DNA of 64,000 bases from Brevundimonas sp. SL130 (GCF_026625805.1 NZ_CP113064.1:1-64000), one strand, 5' to 3'. Shown: positions 47,488 to 57,022, counted from the first letter of the stretch. Numbers and translations are program-made. Notes: generated by a model from the letters alone, not told the origin.

Positions 47488-48537
47488 TCACCCCGCGACC
47501 AGGCTCATGTCGCGGCGGGCCATCATGCGGTCGAACTCGGTCCAGACGCCGTTGGCGCCGTGCCAGTCGCCCTGGGTGGCGGCCTTGGAATATTCGGTGG
47601 CGCGGGCTTCGAAGAAGTTGGCGTGTTCGACGCCCGACAGCAGGGATTGCAGCCAGGGCAGCGGGTTTTCCGTCACCCCGAACACCTCGGGCAGCTTCAG
47701 CTGACGCAGGCGCCAGTCGGCGATGAAGCGGATATATTGTTTGATGTCGTCGGGGGTCATGCCGTCGACCGCGCCGGTTTCGAAGGCCAGGTCGATGAAC
47801 TTGTCCTCCATCTTCACCACCGTCTTGCAGCAGTCGACGATGTCGTCGGCCACGCTCTTGGTGACGGCCCCCGTCTCCTGGTTGAAGGCGTGGTAGAGTT
47901 TGATGATGCCCTCGCAGTGCAGGCTTTCGTCGCGCACCGACCAGGACACGATCTGGCCCATGCCCTTCATCTTGTTCATGCGCGGGAAGTTCATCAGCAT
48001 GGCGAAGGAGGCGAACAGCTGAACCCCCTCCGAGAAGCCGCCGAACATGGCCAGGGTCCGGCAGATGTCGGCGTCTGAATCCACGCCGAACTGGCCCATA
48101 TAGTCGTGCTTGTCCCGCATGGCCTCATATTCCATGAAGGCGCCGAACTCGCTCTCGGGCATGCCGATGGTCTCGAGCAGCAGGGCGTAGGCCGCGATAT
48201 GGATGGTCTCCATATTGCCGAAGGCGGCCAGCATCATCTTGACCTCGGTCGGTTTGAACACCCGACCGTAGCGTTCCATATAGTTGTCCTGAACCTCGAT
48301 GTCCGCCTGGGTGAAGAAGCGGAAGATCTGGGTCAGCAGGCTGCGTTCATTGTCGTTCAGGGTCGAGGCCCAGTCCTTGACGTCCTCGCCCAGCGGCACC
48401 TCTTCCGGCATCCAGTGGACCTGCTGCTGCTTCTTCCACATGTCGAACGCCCACGGATAGCGGAACGGCTTGTAGGCGGCGGACGGGGTCAGAAGACCGG
48501 CGCGGTCGGGGCGGATGATCGGGGTGATGGCGTTCAT
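47488..48537 (-). CDS. nrdB: Ribonucleoside-diphosphate reductase, beta subunit (class I)
   Basis: The 349-residue di-iron/tyrosyl radical subunit that activates NrdA. Metal-ligand helices are visible in FFTQADIEVQDNYMERYG, FGNMETIHIAAYALLLETIG (Glu, His and the radical-position Tyr) and IVSWSVRDESLHCEGI (Glu, His). The C-terminal tail that docks on NrdA follows EYSKAATQGDWHG. It is transcribed from a promoter region with paired NrdR-like sites. It is 18 kb from nrdA in the same direction. Confidence 0.95.
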   Translation of the reverse strand: MNAITPIIRPDRAGLLTPSAAYKPFRYPWAFDMWKKQQQVHWMPEEVPLGEDVKDWASTLNDNERSLLTQIFRFFTQADIEVQDNYMERYGRVFKPTEVKMMLAAFGNMETIHIAAYALLLETIGMPESEFGAFMEYEAMRDKHDYMGQFGVDSDADICRTLAMFGGFSEGVQLFASFAMLMNFPRMNKMKGMGQIVSWSVRDESLHCEGIIKLYHAFNQETGAVTKSVADDIVDCCKTVVKMEDKFIDLAFETGAVDGMTPDDIKQYIRFIADWRLRQLKLPEVFGVTENPLPWLQSLLSGVEHANFFEARATEYSKAATQGDWHGANGVWTEFDRMMARRDMSLVAG

Positions 48538-48612
48538 CGAACTGGACCTGAAAACTGGGATTCCGGAGAGGGGTTCACCATGCGACTCCGCACGCCCGGC
48601 GCCAAGTCGGAA

Positions 48613-48659
48613 ATCATCTATGTGGTGATCAAAATTGTCCTACCCGCTACATCTTGTGG
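48613..48659 (-). promoter_or_regulatory. Paired NrdR-like boxes upstream of nrdB
   Basis: Plus-strand sites ATCATCTATGTGGTGA (48613-48628) and CCGCTACATCTTGTGG (48644-48659) match the NrdR consensus at about 9 and 11 of 16 positions by hand. Their centres are 31 bp apart, the same spacing as the pair before nrdA. They lie 76-122 bp upstream of the nrdB start. Confidence 0.5.
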
Positions 48660-48781
48660 TTTGGATTGAGGAAACTGGGGACGGGCCTGGGGATGGTCCG
48701 CCGACCGTTCCTGCCGGCGCATGCAGCGGCGTGTCGTAAAAACAGGGTGACAAACCGCCAAACCGCCAAATCCATGCAGTC

Positions 48782-49363
48782 TCATGGCGCATCCTCCTGA
48801 GGCCCTGAGACGCCGGACGCCCGTTCGGCCGTCGCGGCCACCAGGGCGTCGACCGCCTCCACCGCCTTGGTGGCTTCCAGGAAGGCGGCGAGGATATGGT
48901 CGGTGTCGCGGAACGGCCCGGCCTCCTGCTCCAGGGTCCGGCCGGTGCGCTGGCTGAGCACGACCAGCCGCATCCAGCTCGCCGCCTCGGCCGGTCGCCG
49001 CATGGCCGCCGCCTCGCAGGCCTGTTTGAAGGCGTAGCGGCGCAGCTCGGCGGGCTGGGGGTCCACCAGCAGGGTGAAGAGGTCCTTCTCATGCGCCAGC
49101 CGGGCCTTTTCCAGCTCCGTGTCGCCCGGCGGAAGCGAGAAGTCCGGCACGACGCCGCGGCGGACCAGGCGTTCGCGCGCCGGACCGCGCCCCGGATCGC
49201 GTCTCTGGTCCTGACGTCGCCATCCCCCGGCGGCGGCATGGCGTTGCACGGAGCGCTCCGACACCCCGTAGCGTTCGGCCACGACGGCGGCAGCGTCGCC
49301 CGACTGAAAGTCGCGGCGGACGAGGCGCCAGAGATCGGATTGGGTCTTGGGTTCATCGGTCAT
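48782..49363 (-). CDS. Hypothetical protein with N-terminal helix-turn-helix
   Basis: A 193-residue protein. Residues 9-45 (LWRLVRRDFQSGDAAAVVAE then YGVSERSVQRHAAAGGW) look like a helix-turn-helix of the kind seen in phage small terminases and some regulators. The rest is helical (ELEKARLAHEKDLFTLLVDP) with no known domain. It lies upstream of nrdB, with 244 bp between. Two other long frames overlap it, but this frame has the protein-like composition. Confidence 0.6.
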   Translation of the reverse strand: MTDEPKTQSDLWRLVRRDFQSGDAAAVVAERYGVSERSVQRHAAAGGWRRQDQRRDPGRGPARERLVRRGVVPDFSLPPGDTELEKARLAHEKDLFTLLVDPQPAELRRYAFKQACEAAAMRRPAEAASWMRLVVLSQRTGRTLEQEAGPFRDTDHILAAFLEATKAVEAVDALVAATAERASGVSGPQEDAP

Positions 49364-49563
49364 GGGCGTGAGTGTAAGCCCGGTTCAGAACGCGGATATT
49401 TAGAGGGCGGTTTTTGGGGTTAAGGCACTGAAATTTATGCCACCGGACCGGTAGCCATAAAATCATGCCCGACATTTAGGAGGGATCGGACGAGTTTCAC
49501 CGTCTATGGCGCCGCCGGGTCCGGATCGGCGCCGGTCGAGGCGGGGTGATCGAAGATCGCGCT

Positions 49564-50427
49564 CACCTCCCCGTCGGCGAAGGCCGACGGGGAGGACAGG
49601 CGGGAGCGTCAGCGAACGCCAGGTGGGGGCAAGGCGGTGTTTGACGCTGGCGTGGTCGTCACGACTGTCGGAGTCGCCCCCTCCTGGTCGCTTCGCGACC
49701 TATCCTCCCCACGCGCCTTCGCGCGCGGGGAGGTGACGCCAGCACACATTCACCTCCCCGTCGGCGAAGGCCGGCGGGGAGGACAGGCGGGAGCGTCAGC
49801 GAACGCCAGGAGGGGGCGAGGCGGTGTCAGACGCTGGCGTGGTCGTCACGACTGTCGGAGTCGCCCCCTCCTGGTCGCTAGCGCGACCTGTCCTCCCCGC
49901 GCGCCTTCGCGCGCAGGGAGGTGACGCCAGCACACACTCACCTCCCCGTCGGCGAAGGCCGGCGGGGAGGACAGGCGGGAGCGTCAGCGAACGCCAGGTG
50001 GGGGCGAGGGGGTGTTTGACGCTGGCGTGGTCGCCTTCACCGTCGGAGTCGCCCCCGCCTGGTCGCTTCGCGACCTGTCCTCCCCGCGCGCCTTCGCGCG
50101 CAGGGAGGTGACGCCAGCACACATTCACCTCCCCGTCGGCGAAGGCCGACGGGGAGGACAGGCGGGAGCGTCAGCGAACGCCAGGTGGGGGCAAGGCGGT
50201 GTTTGACGCTGGCGTGGTCGTCACGACTGTCGGAGTCGCCCCCTCCTGGTCGCTAGCGCGACCTGTCCTCCCCGCGCGCCTTCGCGCGCGGGGAGGTGAT
50301 GCCGGCACACATTCACCTCCCCGTCGGCGAAGGCCGACGGGGAGGACAGGCGGGAGCGTCAGCGAGCGCCAGGTGGGGGCGAGGCGGTGTTTGACGCTGG
50401 CGTGGTCGTCACGACTGTCGGAGTCGC
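49564..50427. repeat. Tandem array of ~187-bp palindromic elements (4.6 units)
   Basis: Units begin (CACCTCCCCGTCGGCGAAGG) at 49564, 49751, 49939, 50126 and 50314, a period of 187-188 bp. Each unit has a perfect hairpin CTCCCCGTCGGC/GCCGACGGGGAG, a weaker arm GGCGGGAGCG..CGAACGCC, a middle section, an arm GGTCGC/GCGACC and a final hairpin CTCCCCGCGCGC/GCGCGCGGGGAG. Longer pairs (GTGGGGGCGA with TCGCCCCC) close the middle, so a unit can fold into a branched, cloverleaf-like form. Units differ at scattered bases. Open frames through the array are by-products of the repeat. Confidence 0.92.
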
Positions 50428-51211
50428 AACCAGACCCTCTCCCGCTTGCGGGAGAGGTGGCCCGGCGTCCGCGCAGCGGACCAGGGTCGGAGAGGGGAGT
50501 CCTGTTTGAACAAGAAGACTTCCCCCATCGTCAGCCGTCTCGCTTCGCTCGACGAGCTGACACTTCCCCCGCAAGCGGGGGAAGGTCTGTTGAGAGGCGA
50601 CGCCGGCCCATAGCGTTCGTCATCGGGCCTGTAGATTTTCTACGGCCTACCCCCAGCAAACATGGCCCCTCCCGCGCATTGACCCGCCGCATCTTCGCCC
50701 TGATATGGCCATGACCGCGAGGCGCTCCCCGGACCGCGCGGTCGGAGACGGCCATGTTCAAAATCTTGACATATCCCAGCCCTTATCGGGCCGGCGGACG
50801 ATGTAGCGGCTGAGACCGCACGCCAGACCCGTTGCGGCTATCGCAGGGGTCGGATCGTCGAAAACGCCGGTTCCGCTCGGTTCGACGGCGCAGAGATCAG
50901 GCCTGTGCTTGAAGATTTTCTGCGCGCCGCACCAGGCCGATCTGTTGCCGTTCTGCATTGATCGGCCCGATCCTCGCCCCGATGCCGCCTTTATCGCAAT
51001 GCGTCATTCCCTGGCTGCGCAGCCTGAACCGACGGTGTCCCTAGTCCGGACGCAAGCTGACCCCTCTCCGGGCCAGTGGACGGTGTTGCGACCGAGGCCG
51101 CACGCCAGACCCCGTCAGATTCAGTCGCTTTCGCCGGCCGTGGACGGTTCACCGCGCCGGCGCCGCCTCCCTCAAAAAAAATCGCCAAAAACAATGATCA
51201 GGAATCTCTCA
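50428..51211. other. Non-coding region with other palindromes, upstream of the TonB receptor
   Basis: At 50432-50600 two further composite palindromes occur. One has CCCTCTCCCGC/GCGGGAGAGG with GGTCGGAGAGGG, and the other has CTTCCCCC..CTTCCCCCGC/GCGGGGGAAG. From 50600 to 51190 I see no gene, tRNA or known riboswitch. It should contain the receptor promoter. The frame stays open from 50909 but its first 100 codons do not look like protein. Confidence 0.6.
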
Positions 51212-53587
51212 ATGCACTCCCCCCTGCGGACGACCTCCCCCGTCTTGCTCGTCACCGTCTCCGCCTTCGCCCTGCTGAGCGCCGCCCCCGCCTTCGCCCA
51301 GGAGAAGGCGGCCTCCGATGAGGCCGCCAACGTGGACGAGATCGTCGTCACCGGCACCCGCGTGGCCAATCGCTCGCGTCTCGACACCCTGGCGCCGGTC
51401 GATGTGGTCACGGCCCAGAGCCTGCAAAACCGGGGCACGACCGAGTTCGCCACGGCCCTGGCCCAGTCGGTGCCGTCGCTGACCTTCCCGCGCCCCTCGG
51501 CCAATGACGGCAGCGACTCGATCCGGCCGGCGACCCTGCGCGGCCTGTCGCCGGATCAGACCCTGGTCCTGGTCAACGGCACGCGCCGCCATGCCTCGGC
51601 CCTGGTCAATGTCAACGGCACGGTCGGACGCGGCTCGGCCGCCGTGGACCTGAACGCCATTCCGACCAGCGCCCTGGACCGGGTCGAGGTGCTGCGTGAC
51701 GGGGCCTCGGCCCAGTACGGCTCGGACGCCATCGCCGGGGTGGTGAACCTGCGGCTGAAGGAGGCCTCGAGCGGCGGCGGCGCCAGCGTCACCTATGGCC
51801 AGTATCTGACCACGGTGAAGACCGCGCGCGGCGAGCGTGACGAACAGGACGGGGCCACCACCACCGCCTCGGCCTGGCAGGGGTTCGCCCTGGGCGAGGA
51901 CGGCTTTTTGACCCTGTCGGCGGAATATATGAACCGCGAATCGACCAACCGCTCCGACTATGACCCCCGCACCGCCGCCAATGGCGCCATCACCGCCCGG
52001 TACGGCGACCCGGACGTCGAGCAGTGGACCGTCTTCGCCAACGCCGGCAAGGGACTGGGCAAGGGATGGGAGGCCTATGGCTGGGCCGGCTATCAGGACC
52101 GCGAAAGCTCCAGCGCCGCCTTCCCGCGCCTGTCGGACAATGTGAACAATGTCACGGCCATCTATCCGAACGGCTTCCTGCCCAAGATCGCCGTCCATTC
52201 GAAGGACGCCTCCCTGGCCGGCGGCCTGCGCGGGGTCATCGCCGGATGGGACGCGGACTTCAGCCTGGTCTATGGCCGCAACGCCCTGGATTTCCGCACC
52301 GAGGACACGCTGAACTCGACCTATGGCGCCGACTCCCTGACCAGTTTCGATTCCGGCAGCCTGATCTATGACCAGCTGGTGCTGGGCGCAGACTTCAACC
52401 GTCAGTTCGAAGCCGGTCTGGAAGGCGGGCCGCTGAACCTGGCCTGGGGCCTGGAGCAGCGCTGGGAGAATTATAAGATCGAGGCGGGCCAGGCCGAGAG
52501 CTACAACCGCGGGCCGCTCGGCTCCAACACCGCCCTGACCAGCGGCGCCCAGGGCTTCCCCGGCTTCCAGCCGTCGAACGAGGTGGACGTCGATCGCGAT
52601 AATTTCGCCGCCTATGCCGATATCGAACTGCCGATCACCGAGAAGCTGACGGTCGCCGGGGCCGTGCGGTTCGAGAACTATTCCGACTTCGGCGACACCC
52701 AGACGGGCAAGCTGTCGGCCCGCTACGACTTCACGTCCCACTTCGCCCTGCGCGGCTCGGTCTCGACCGGCTTCCGCGCCCCGTCGCTGCAACAGTCCTA
52801 TTTCACCTCGACCTCGTCGGTGATTCAGGACGGAGCGGTGGTGGAGACCGGCACCTTCCCCTCCACCAGCGTCGTGGGGACGGCCCTGGGCGGCAAGCCG
52901 CTGAAGCCCGAGACCTCGACCAACTATTCGCTGGGCGCCGTGGTGCGTCTGGGCGCCTTCGACCTGACGGTGGACGCCTACAAGATCGATATCGAGGACC
53001 AGATCGTCCTGTCGGAGCTGCTTCGCGACTCCGCCCTGCTGACCCCGCTGGGGGTTCAGGCGGCGCGCTTCTTCCTGAACGGGGTCTCGACCTCGACGGA
53101 GGGTGTGGACGTGGTCGGCCGCTATCGCCTGCCGACCGAGCGCGTCGGCGACTTCGACTTCACCGTGGCCGCCAACTTCAACGACGTCTCGCTGGACACC
53201 GACCTGTCGACCACCCTGTTCGGCCGCTCGCGCATCCTGACCATCGAAGAGGGGACGCCGGACACGAAGGTCTCGGCCGGCGCCGACTGGCGACTGCAGA
53301 AGTGGGCCGCCACCCTGCGGGCCACCTATTACGGCGACGTGCTGCAGCCGGGCTCGGTCGCGGCCAACGACTATCACACGGGTGAGAAGACGGTGGTCGA
53401 TCTGGAGGGCCGGTATCAGCTGACCGACCGGGTCGGGCTGGCGGTCGGGGCGGACAATCTGTTCGACGAATATCCCGAGGCGACGCCGGCCTCGCTGAAC
53501 TCGAACGGGGTGGTGGGCTATTCCTACAGCTCGCCGTTCGGCTTCAACGGGCGGTTCGTCTATGCGCGGGTCAACCTGACCTGGTAG
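51212..53587 (+). CDS. TonB-dependent outer-membrane receptor
   Basis: A 791-residue receptor that imports a siderophore, vitamin or sugar across the outer membrane with TonB energy. Signal peptide LLVTVSAFALLSAAPAFAQ, TonB-box-like VDEIVVTGTRVANRSRLDTL, plug domain with LRGLSPDQTLVLVNGTRRHA and DRVEVLRDGASAQYGSDAIA, then the 22-strand barrel ending FNGRFVYARVNLTW with the aromatic C-terminal residue. ATG 51212 has AGGA upstream; ATG 51194 is an alternative 6 codons earlier. The ligand is unknown. Confidence 0.93.
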   Translation: MHSPLRTTSPVLLVTVSAFALLSAAPAFAQEKAASDEAANVDEIVVTGTRVANRSRLDTLAPVDVVTAQSLQNRGTTEFATALAQSVPSLTFPRPSANDGSDSIRPATLRGLSPDQTLVLVNGTRRHASALVNVNGTVGRGSAAVDLNAIPTSALDRVEVLRDGASAQYGSDAIAGVVNLRLKEASSGGGASVTYGQYLTTVKTARGERDEQDGATTTASAWQGFALGEDGFLTLSAEYMNRESTNRSDYDPRTAANGAITARYGDPDVEQWTVFANAGKGLGKGWEAYGWAGYQDRESSSAAFPRLSDNVNNVTAIYPNGFLPKIAVHSKDASLAGGLRGVIAGWDADFSLVYGRNALDFRTEDTLNSTYGADSLTSFDSGSLIYDQLVLGADFNRQFEAGLEGGPLNLAWGLEQRWENYKIEAGQAESYNRGPLGSNTALTSGAQGFPGFQPSNEVDVDRDNFAAYADIELPITEKLTVAGAVRFENYSDFGDTQTGKLSARYDFTSHFALRGSVSTGFRAPSLQQSYFTSTSSVIQDGAVVETGTFPSTSVVGTALGGKPLKPETSTNYSLGAVVRLGAFDLTVDAYKIDIEDQIVLSELLRDSALLTPLGVQAARFFLNGVSTSTEGVDVVGRYRLPTERVGDFDFTVAANFNDVSLDTDLSTTLFGRSRILTIEEGTPDTKVSAGADWRLQKWAATLRATYYGDVLQPGSVAANDYHTGEKTVVDLEGRYQLTDRVGLAVGADNLFDEYPEATPASLNSNGVVGYSYSSPFGFNGRFVYARVNLTW

Positions 53588-53623
53588 GCGGCCTCAGGCG
53601 GGCCCCTATTAAGCGGCCACCAA

Positions 53624-55774
53624 TTAAGCGGCCTGGACGTTGTCGATCCTGTTTTCGGCGGCGTCCATGGCCTGGTCCATGGCCGCATAGAGCCGGGCCT
53701 GGGTGATGGGCTTGGCGACATGGGCGTCCATCCCGGCGCTCAGGCAGCGGGCCACGTCCTCGGGCATGGCCTCGGCGGTGACGGCCAGGATGGCGATCTC
53801 GGCCGCCGGCCCGTCCAGGGCGCGGATGGCGCGGGTGGCGGCGACGCCGTCCATCACCGGCATGCGCACATCCATCAGCACCAGGTCGAAGGCGCCGGCC
53901 TGAACGGCCTCGACCGCCTCGCGGCCGTCGCTGGCCTCGGCGGTCTCGCAGTCGGCGGCCTCCAGCATGATCCGCATCAGGTCGCGGTTGGACGGATGGT
54001 CGTCGACGATCAGCACCCGCATCCGCCGGTCCTGCACCGCAAGAGCCTCGGCCGTCGCGGGGACTTCGACGGCGGGGGCCGGGATTTCGACGGTGAAGGT
54101 CGTGCCCATCGCCGGCGTGCTCTCGACCCAGACAGAGCCGCCCATCCGGTCGATATGGGTCTTGGCCAGGGCCAGGCCCACGCCGGCGCCTTCATGCGCG
54201 CGGCGGGTGGTGGCGTCGGCCTGTTCGAACAGGCTGAAGATCCCGGCCAGGACGTCTTTGGTCATACCGCAGCCGGTGTCGTGGATCTCGAAGCGCAGCC
54301 GGTCGTCGCGCCGCTCCACCTGGATGCGCACCCCGCCCCGACCGGTGAATTTGACGGCGTTGCTCCCCAGATGGTGCAGGATCTGACGCAGGCGCCGGCC
54401 GTCGGTCAGGGCCGCGCCCTCGGCGCCGGGCACATAGTCGATGACGAAATTCAGGCCGCGCACGGTCGCCCATTCGCGCGCCGGGCCCATGGCCTCCTCG
54501 ACCAGGGCCGGGATGTCGACGGGCTTTGACGCCAGCTCGCCGCCGCCGCTGGACACCTCCAGCAGGTCTTCGATCAGCCGCAGCATCGCCTCGCCGCACT
54601 GGCGCACAGCCTCGACCTGGCGGCGGCCCTCGAGGTCCAGCTCGGGATGGCGCGACAGCAGGTCGGCATAGCCGGTGATCCCGGTCAGGGGGGTGCGCAT
54701 CTCGTGACTCATCATGGCCAGGAAGCGGGACTTGGCGGCGTCGGCCTTCTCGGCGCGCTGAAGGGCGGCGAGCGCCGTCTCGGTCCGGTCGTGCAGACGG
54801 GCGAACAGGCGTCGGCGCTCGCTCGACAGGGTGGTGATGGGCAGGACCGTCGCCACCAGGGCCAGCAGGAAGACGTGAAGCACGTTCATCTGGCGCATGA
54901 TCGCAGGAATGGACGCCAGGGCGGGATCCTGGGTCAGCCGGGTCAGGCCGATGGGGCCGATCCCGTTGAGGGTCGCGCCCGCGGCGACCAGCGTGACGAT
55001 CAGAAGGGCGGCGGCGGTCCAGGGCGGCGACAGCCGGAAGGCGAGCAGGATCAAGGGCGGGAAGATGAGAAACATGATGGGCGCGACGCTCTGGCCGAAG
55101 ACGCCGAGGGCGGTGACGCCGACCAGGCCGATCAGGGCCACGACCTCCAGCGGCGAGGCCTGGGCGTCATTGCGGAACCGATGGGTGCGCGCCACCAGCA
55201 GCAGGGCCGGGGTGACGATCATCATCGCCAGCAGCTCCATGTCGAACAGGTGGTGCAGACGGAAGTTGATGAGCTCAAGCGGCAGCCGGCGCGTGGCGAT
55301 GACGACCACCCCGGCCAGAACCGTGGTCAGGGCCACGGCCGGGATGACGGCGCCGATGGCGAAACGGAACAGCCGCTTGGGCCGCCGCATGTCCAGGGCC
55401 GCGCCGCACAGGCGCCGGGCCAGCAGGGTCGCGACCACCACCTGCAACAGGTTCAGGGCGACATTGAGCACGGCGAAGACCGTCGGATCGCCCCGGACGA
55501 TATTATTGGCCAGGTTGAGCAGGACGCCGCCGATCAGAACGCCCCGGGCCTTGTCGCGGGGCAGTTGCAGCACAGCCGCCAACAGGACGGCGTTGGCGGG
55601 CCAGACGACGGTGACGTTCAGGGCCGCCACGCTCCACTGACCCAGGGCCAGGGCGGCGATGAACAGCAGGACATAGAGCCAGGGCGGAGGCCCCGCCTCG
55701 CGACCGGCGTCGTGCCGGAAGAATCTCCAGCGCCCCCGTCTCAAGGTCTTTCCGCTCCCGTCCATGGGCTTCAA
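53624..55774 (-). CDS. MASE1-domain hybrid histidine kinase
   Basis: A 716-residue protein. Residues 30-310 hold about eight membrane helices of MASE1 type (SVAALNVTVVWPANAVLLAA). HisKA follows, with the phospho-accepting His in FLAMMSHEMRTPLTGITGYA, then HATPase (NAVKFTGRGGV, DTGCGMTKD, GVGLALAKTHIDRMGG) and a C-terminal receiver (RVLIVDDHPSNRDLM, VLMDVRMPVMDG with the phospho-Asp, and VAKPI). The output partner is unknown. It diverges from the following periplasmic proteins. Confidence 0.93.
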   Translation of the reverse strand: MKPMDGSGKTLRRGRWRFFRHDAGREAGPPPWLYVLLFIAALALGQWSVAALNVTVVWPANAVLLAAVLQLPRDKARGVLIGGVLLNLANNIVRGDPTVFAVLNVALNLLQVVVATLLARRLCGAALDMRRPKRLFRFAIGAVIPAVALTTVLAGVVVIATRRLPLELINFRLHHLFDMELLAMMIVTPALLLVARTHRFRNDAQASPLEVVALIGLVGVTALGVFGQSVAPIMFLIFPPLILLAFRLSPPWTAAALLIVTLVAAGATLNGIGPIGLTRLTQDPALASIPAIMRQMNVLHVFLLALVATVLPITTLSSERRRLFARLHDRTETALAALQRAEKADAAKSRFLAMMSHEMRTPLTGITGYADLLSRHPELDLEGRRQVEAVRQCGEAMLRLIEDLLEVSSGGGELASKPVDIPALVEEAMGPAREWATVRGLNFVIDYVPGAEGAALTDGRRLRQILHHLGSNAVKFTGRGGVRIQVERRDDRLRFEIHDTGCGMTKDVLAGIFSLFEQADATTRRAHEGAGVGLALAKTHIDRMGGSVWVESTPAMGTTFTVEIPAPAVEVPATAEALAVQDRRMRVLIVDDHPSNRDLMRIMLEAADCETAEASDGREAVEAVQAGAFDLVLMDVRMPVMDGVAATRAIRALDGPAAEIAILAVTAEAMPEDVARCLSAGMDAHVAKPITQARLYAAMDQAMDAAENRIDNVQAA

Positions 55775-55920
55775 TTGGCGGAGATTGCTTAAGAATCCCG
55801 TTCTCCCAGAACTAGGTAGAATTCCGCATGAGCGGTTCGCCTTGCTCAGCCCGGCCGATGCCCCCTACGATGAGACCACGGATTTGGCGGCGACCGGCCG
55901 CGCTTTTGGAGTGTCCGCCC

Positions 55921-56349
55921 ATGCGTGTTCTGTCTTGCGTCGCCGCCGCCCTGATCCTGGTCGCAGCCCCCAGTTTCGCCGCCGCCCAGACCGCGCCCGC
56001 CGCCCCGGCGACGCCGACGCCGGCCCCCGATGAGGCCGCCTTCGAGGCGCACGCCGAGGCCTTCGGCAAGACCATTCAGACGATGACGACCGAGATGCAG
56101 GCCGCTGCGGCCCAGACGGACAAGGCCAAGGCCAAGACCGACCTCGACGCCCTTCAGGCCCGCTATCAGCCCCAGGCCGACGCCTTCGCCGCCGATGTTC
56201 TGGCCTTCGCGAGCACCCAGGGGGCGCCGGCGGATCAACTCGCGGCGGCGGAGACGCAGATCAAGGCGATCCCCGCCATGCTCCGCGCCCAGGCCGAGGC
56301 CGAGGCCGCTGCGCCGGCGCCGGCGCCGGCGCCCGCCACGCCGCAATAG
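55921..56349 (+). CDS. Small exported Ala/Pro-rich protein
   Basis: A 142-residue protein with signal peptide VLSCVAAALILVAAPSFAAA, then a helical stretch (AFEAHAEAFGKTIQTMTTEM) rich in Ala, Gln and Lys, and an Ala-Pro repeat tail. No named family is recognised. It resembles the next gene in the AFE..EAFGK motif, so the two may be paralogues. I start at ATG 55921, since the earlier ATG at 55828 does not lead into a signal peptide. Confidence 0.65.
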   Translation: MRVLSCVAAALILVAAPSFAAAQTAPAAPATPTPAPDEAAFEAHAEAFGKTIQTMTTEMQAAAAQTDKAKAKTDLDALQARYQPQADAFAADVLAFASTQGAPADQLAAAETQIKAIPAMLRAQAEAEAAAPAPAPAPATPQ

Positions 56350-56423
56350 TCTTACCGCGATTTCACTTGAGGCCGGGCGGCCTTGGGCGGAGTTTGAGCG
56401 GGTCGTCAACGGGGAAGCCACCC

Positions 56424-57005
56424 ATGATCCGCGCTCTCAGCCTGACCGCCGCCCTGGCGCTCCTGCCCCTGTCCTCCGCCCTGGCGCAGGACGGCAAAAC
56501 CTCGCCCGCCGCCGCCAACCCCGAGTCCGCCGAGGCCCGGCTGGACTCCGCCGCCGACGCCTTCGAGAAGCGGATGGAGGCCTTCGGCAAACGCGCCGAG
56601 GCCATTTCCGAAGACGCGAGCCTGAGCGAGAGCGAGCGCGGCCAGCGGATCGCCGCCCTATGGTCCGACTATGCCCCCGACGTCGCCGCCTTCACCGCCG
56701 AGGCCACGCAACACGCCTCTGAACTGGCCGCCGAGGCCCTGAAGGACATCGACGTCAACGCCCTGGTCGAACAGGCCCTGAACGATCCCGAGGTTCAGCA
56801 GGCGATGGAGGAAGGGCTTCAGAAAGGCATAGCCGCCGGAACCGGCATCGCCCGCAACAGCGCCTGGACCAATCCCGACCCGGAGCAGATGGAGACCTAT
56901 GGCCTGATCGCCCAGTACGCCCTGGATCAGGCGAGCGACTCCCTCGAGGACGAGGCGGTCGAAGCGCCCGAAGCCCCGGAACCGCCCGAGGCGCCGGCGC
57001 CCTGA
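56424..57005 (+). CDS. Small exported helical protein
   Basis: A 193-residue protein with signal peptide IRALSLTAALALLPLSSALA, followed by a charged, largely helical domain with AFEKRMEAFGKRAEAISED, ELAAEALKDIDVNALVEQ and a Glu/Ala/Pro tail. Its motif AFE..MEAFGK is shared with the preceding gene 75 bp upstream. No known family. The start has GGGGAAG upstream. Confidence 0.65.
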   Translation: MIRALSLTAALALLPLSSALAQDGKTSPAAANPESAEARLDSAADAFEKRMEAFGKRAEAISEDASLSESERGQRIAALWSDYAPDVAAFTAEATQHASELAAEALKDIDVNALVEQALNDPEVQQAMEEGLQKGIAAGTGIARNSAWTNPDPEQMETYGLIAQYALDQASDSLEDEAVEAPEAPEPPEAPAP

Positions 57006-57022
57006 CACTGCTTCCTGGGAGT

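Noticed and set aside
49564..50427. CRISPR array
   Set aside because: The units are about 187 bp and conserved throughout, with no short repeats separated by unique spacers and no cas genes nearby.
49637..50714. Repetitive proteins encoded through the tandem array
   Set aside because: The same peptide pattern recurs because the DNA repeats. Frames run on both strands, start codons are unsupported, and stem-loops explain the conservation better.
50809..51115. A partly repeated segment (CGCACGCCAGACCC at about 50818 and 51098) upstream of the receptor
   Set aside because: Only about 14 bases match and the surroundings differ, so it could be chance in GC-rich DNA.
50909..51211. N-terminal extension of the TonB receptor from 50909
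   Set aside because: A good signal peptide starts at 51212 with its own ribosome-binding site; the extension is Arg/Pro-rich and not protein-like.
51209..53377. 722-residue minus-strand open frame
   Set aside because: Antisense to the TonB receptor, whose plug and barrel motifs are clear on the other strand.
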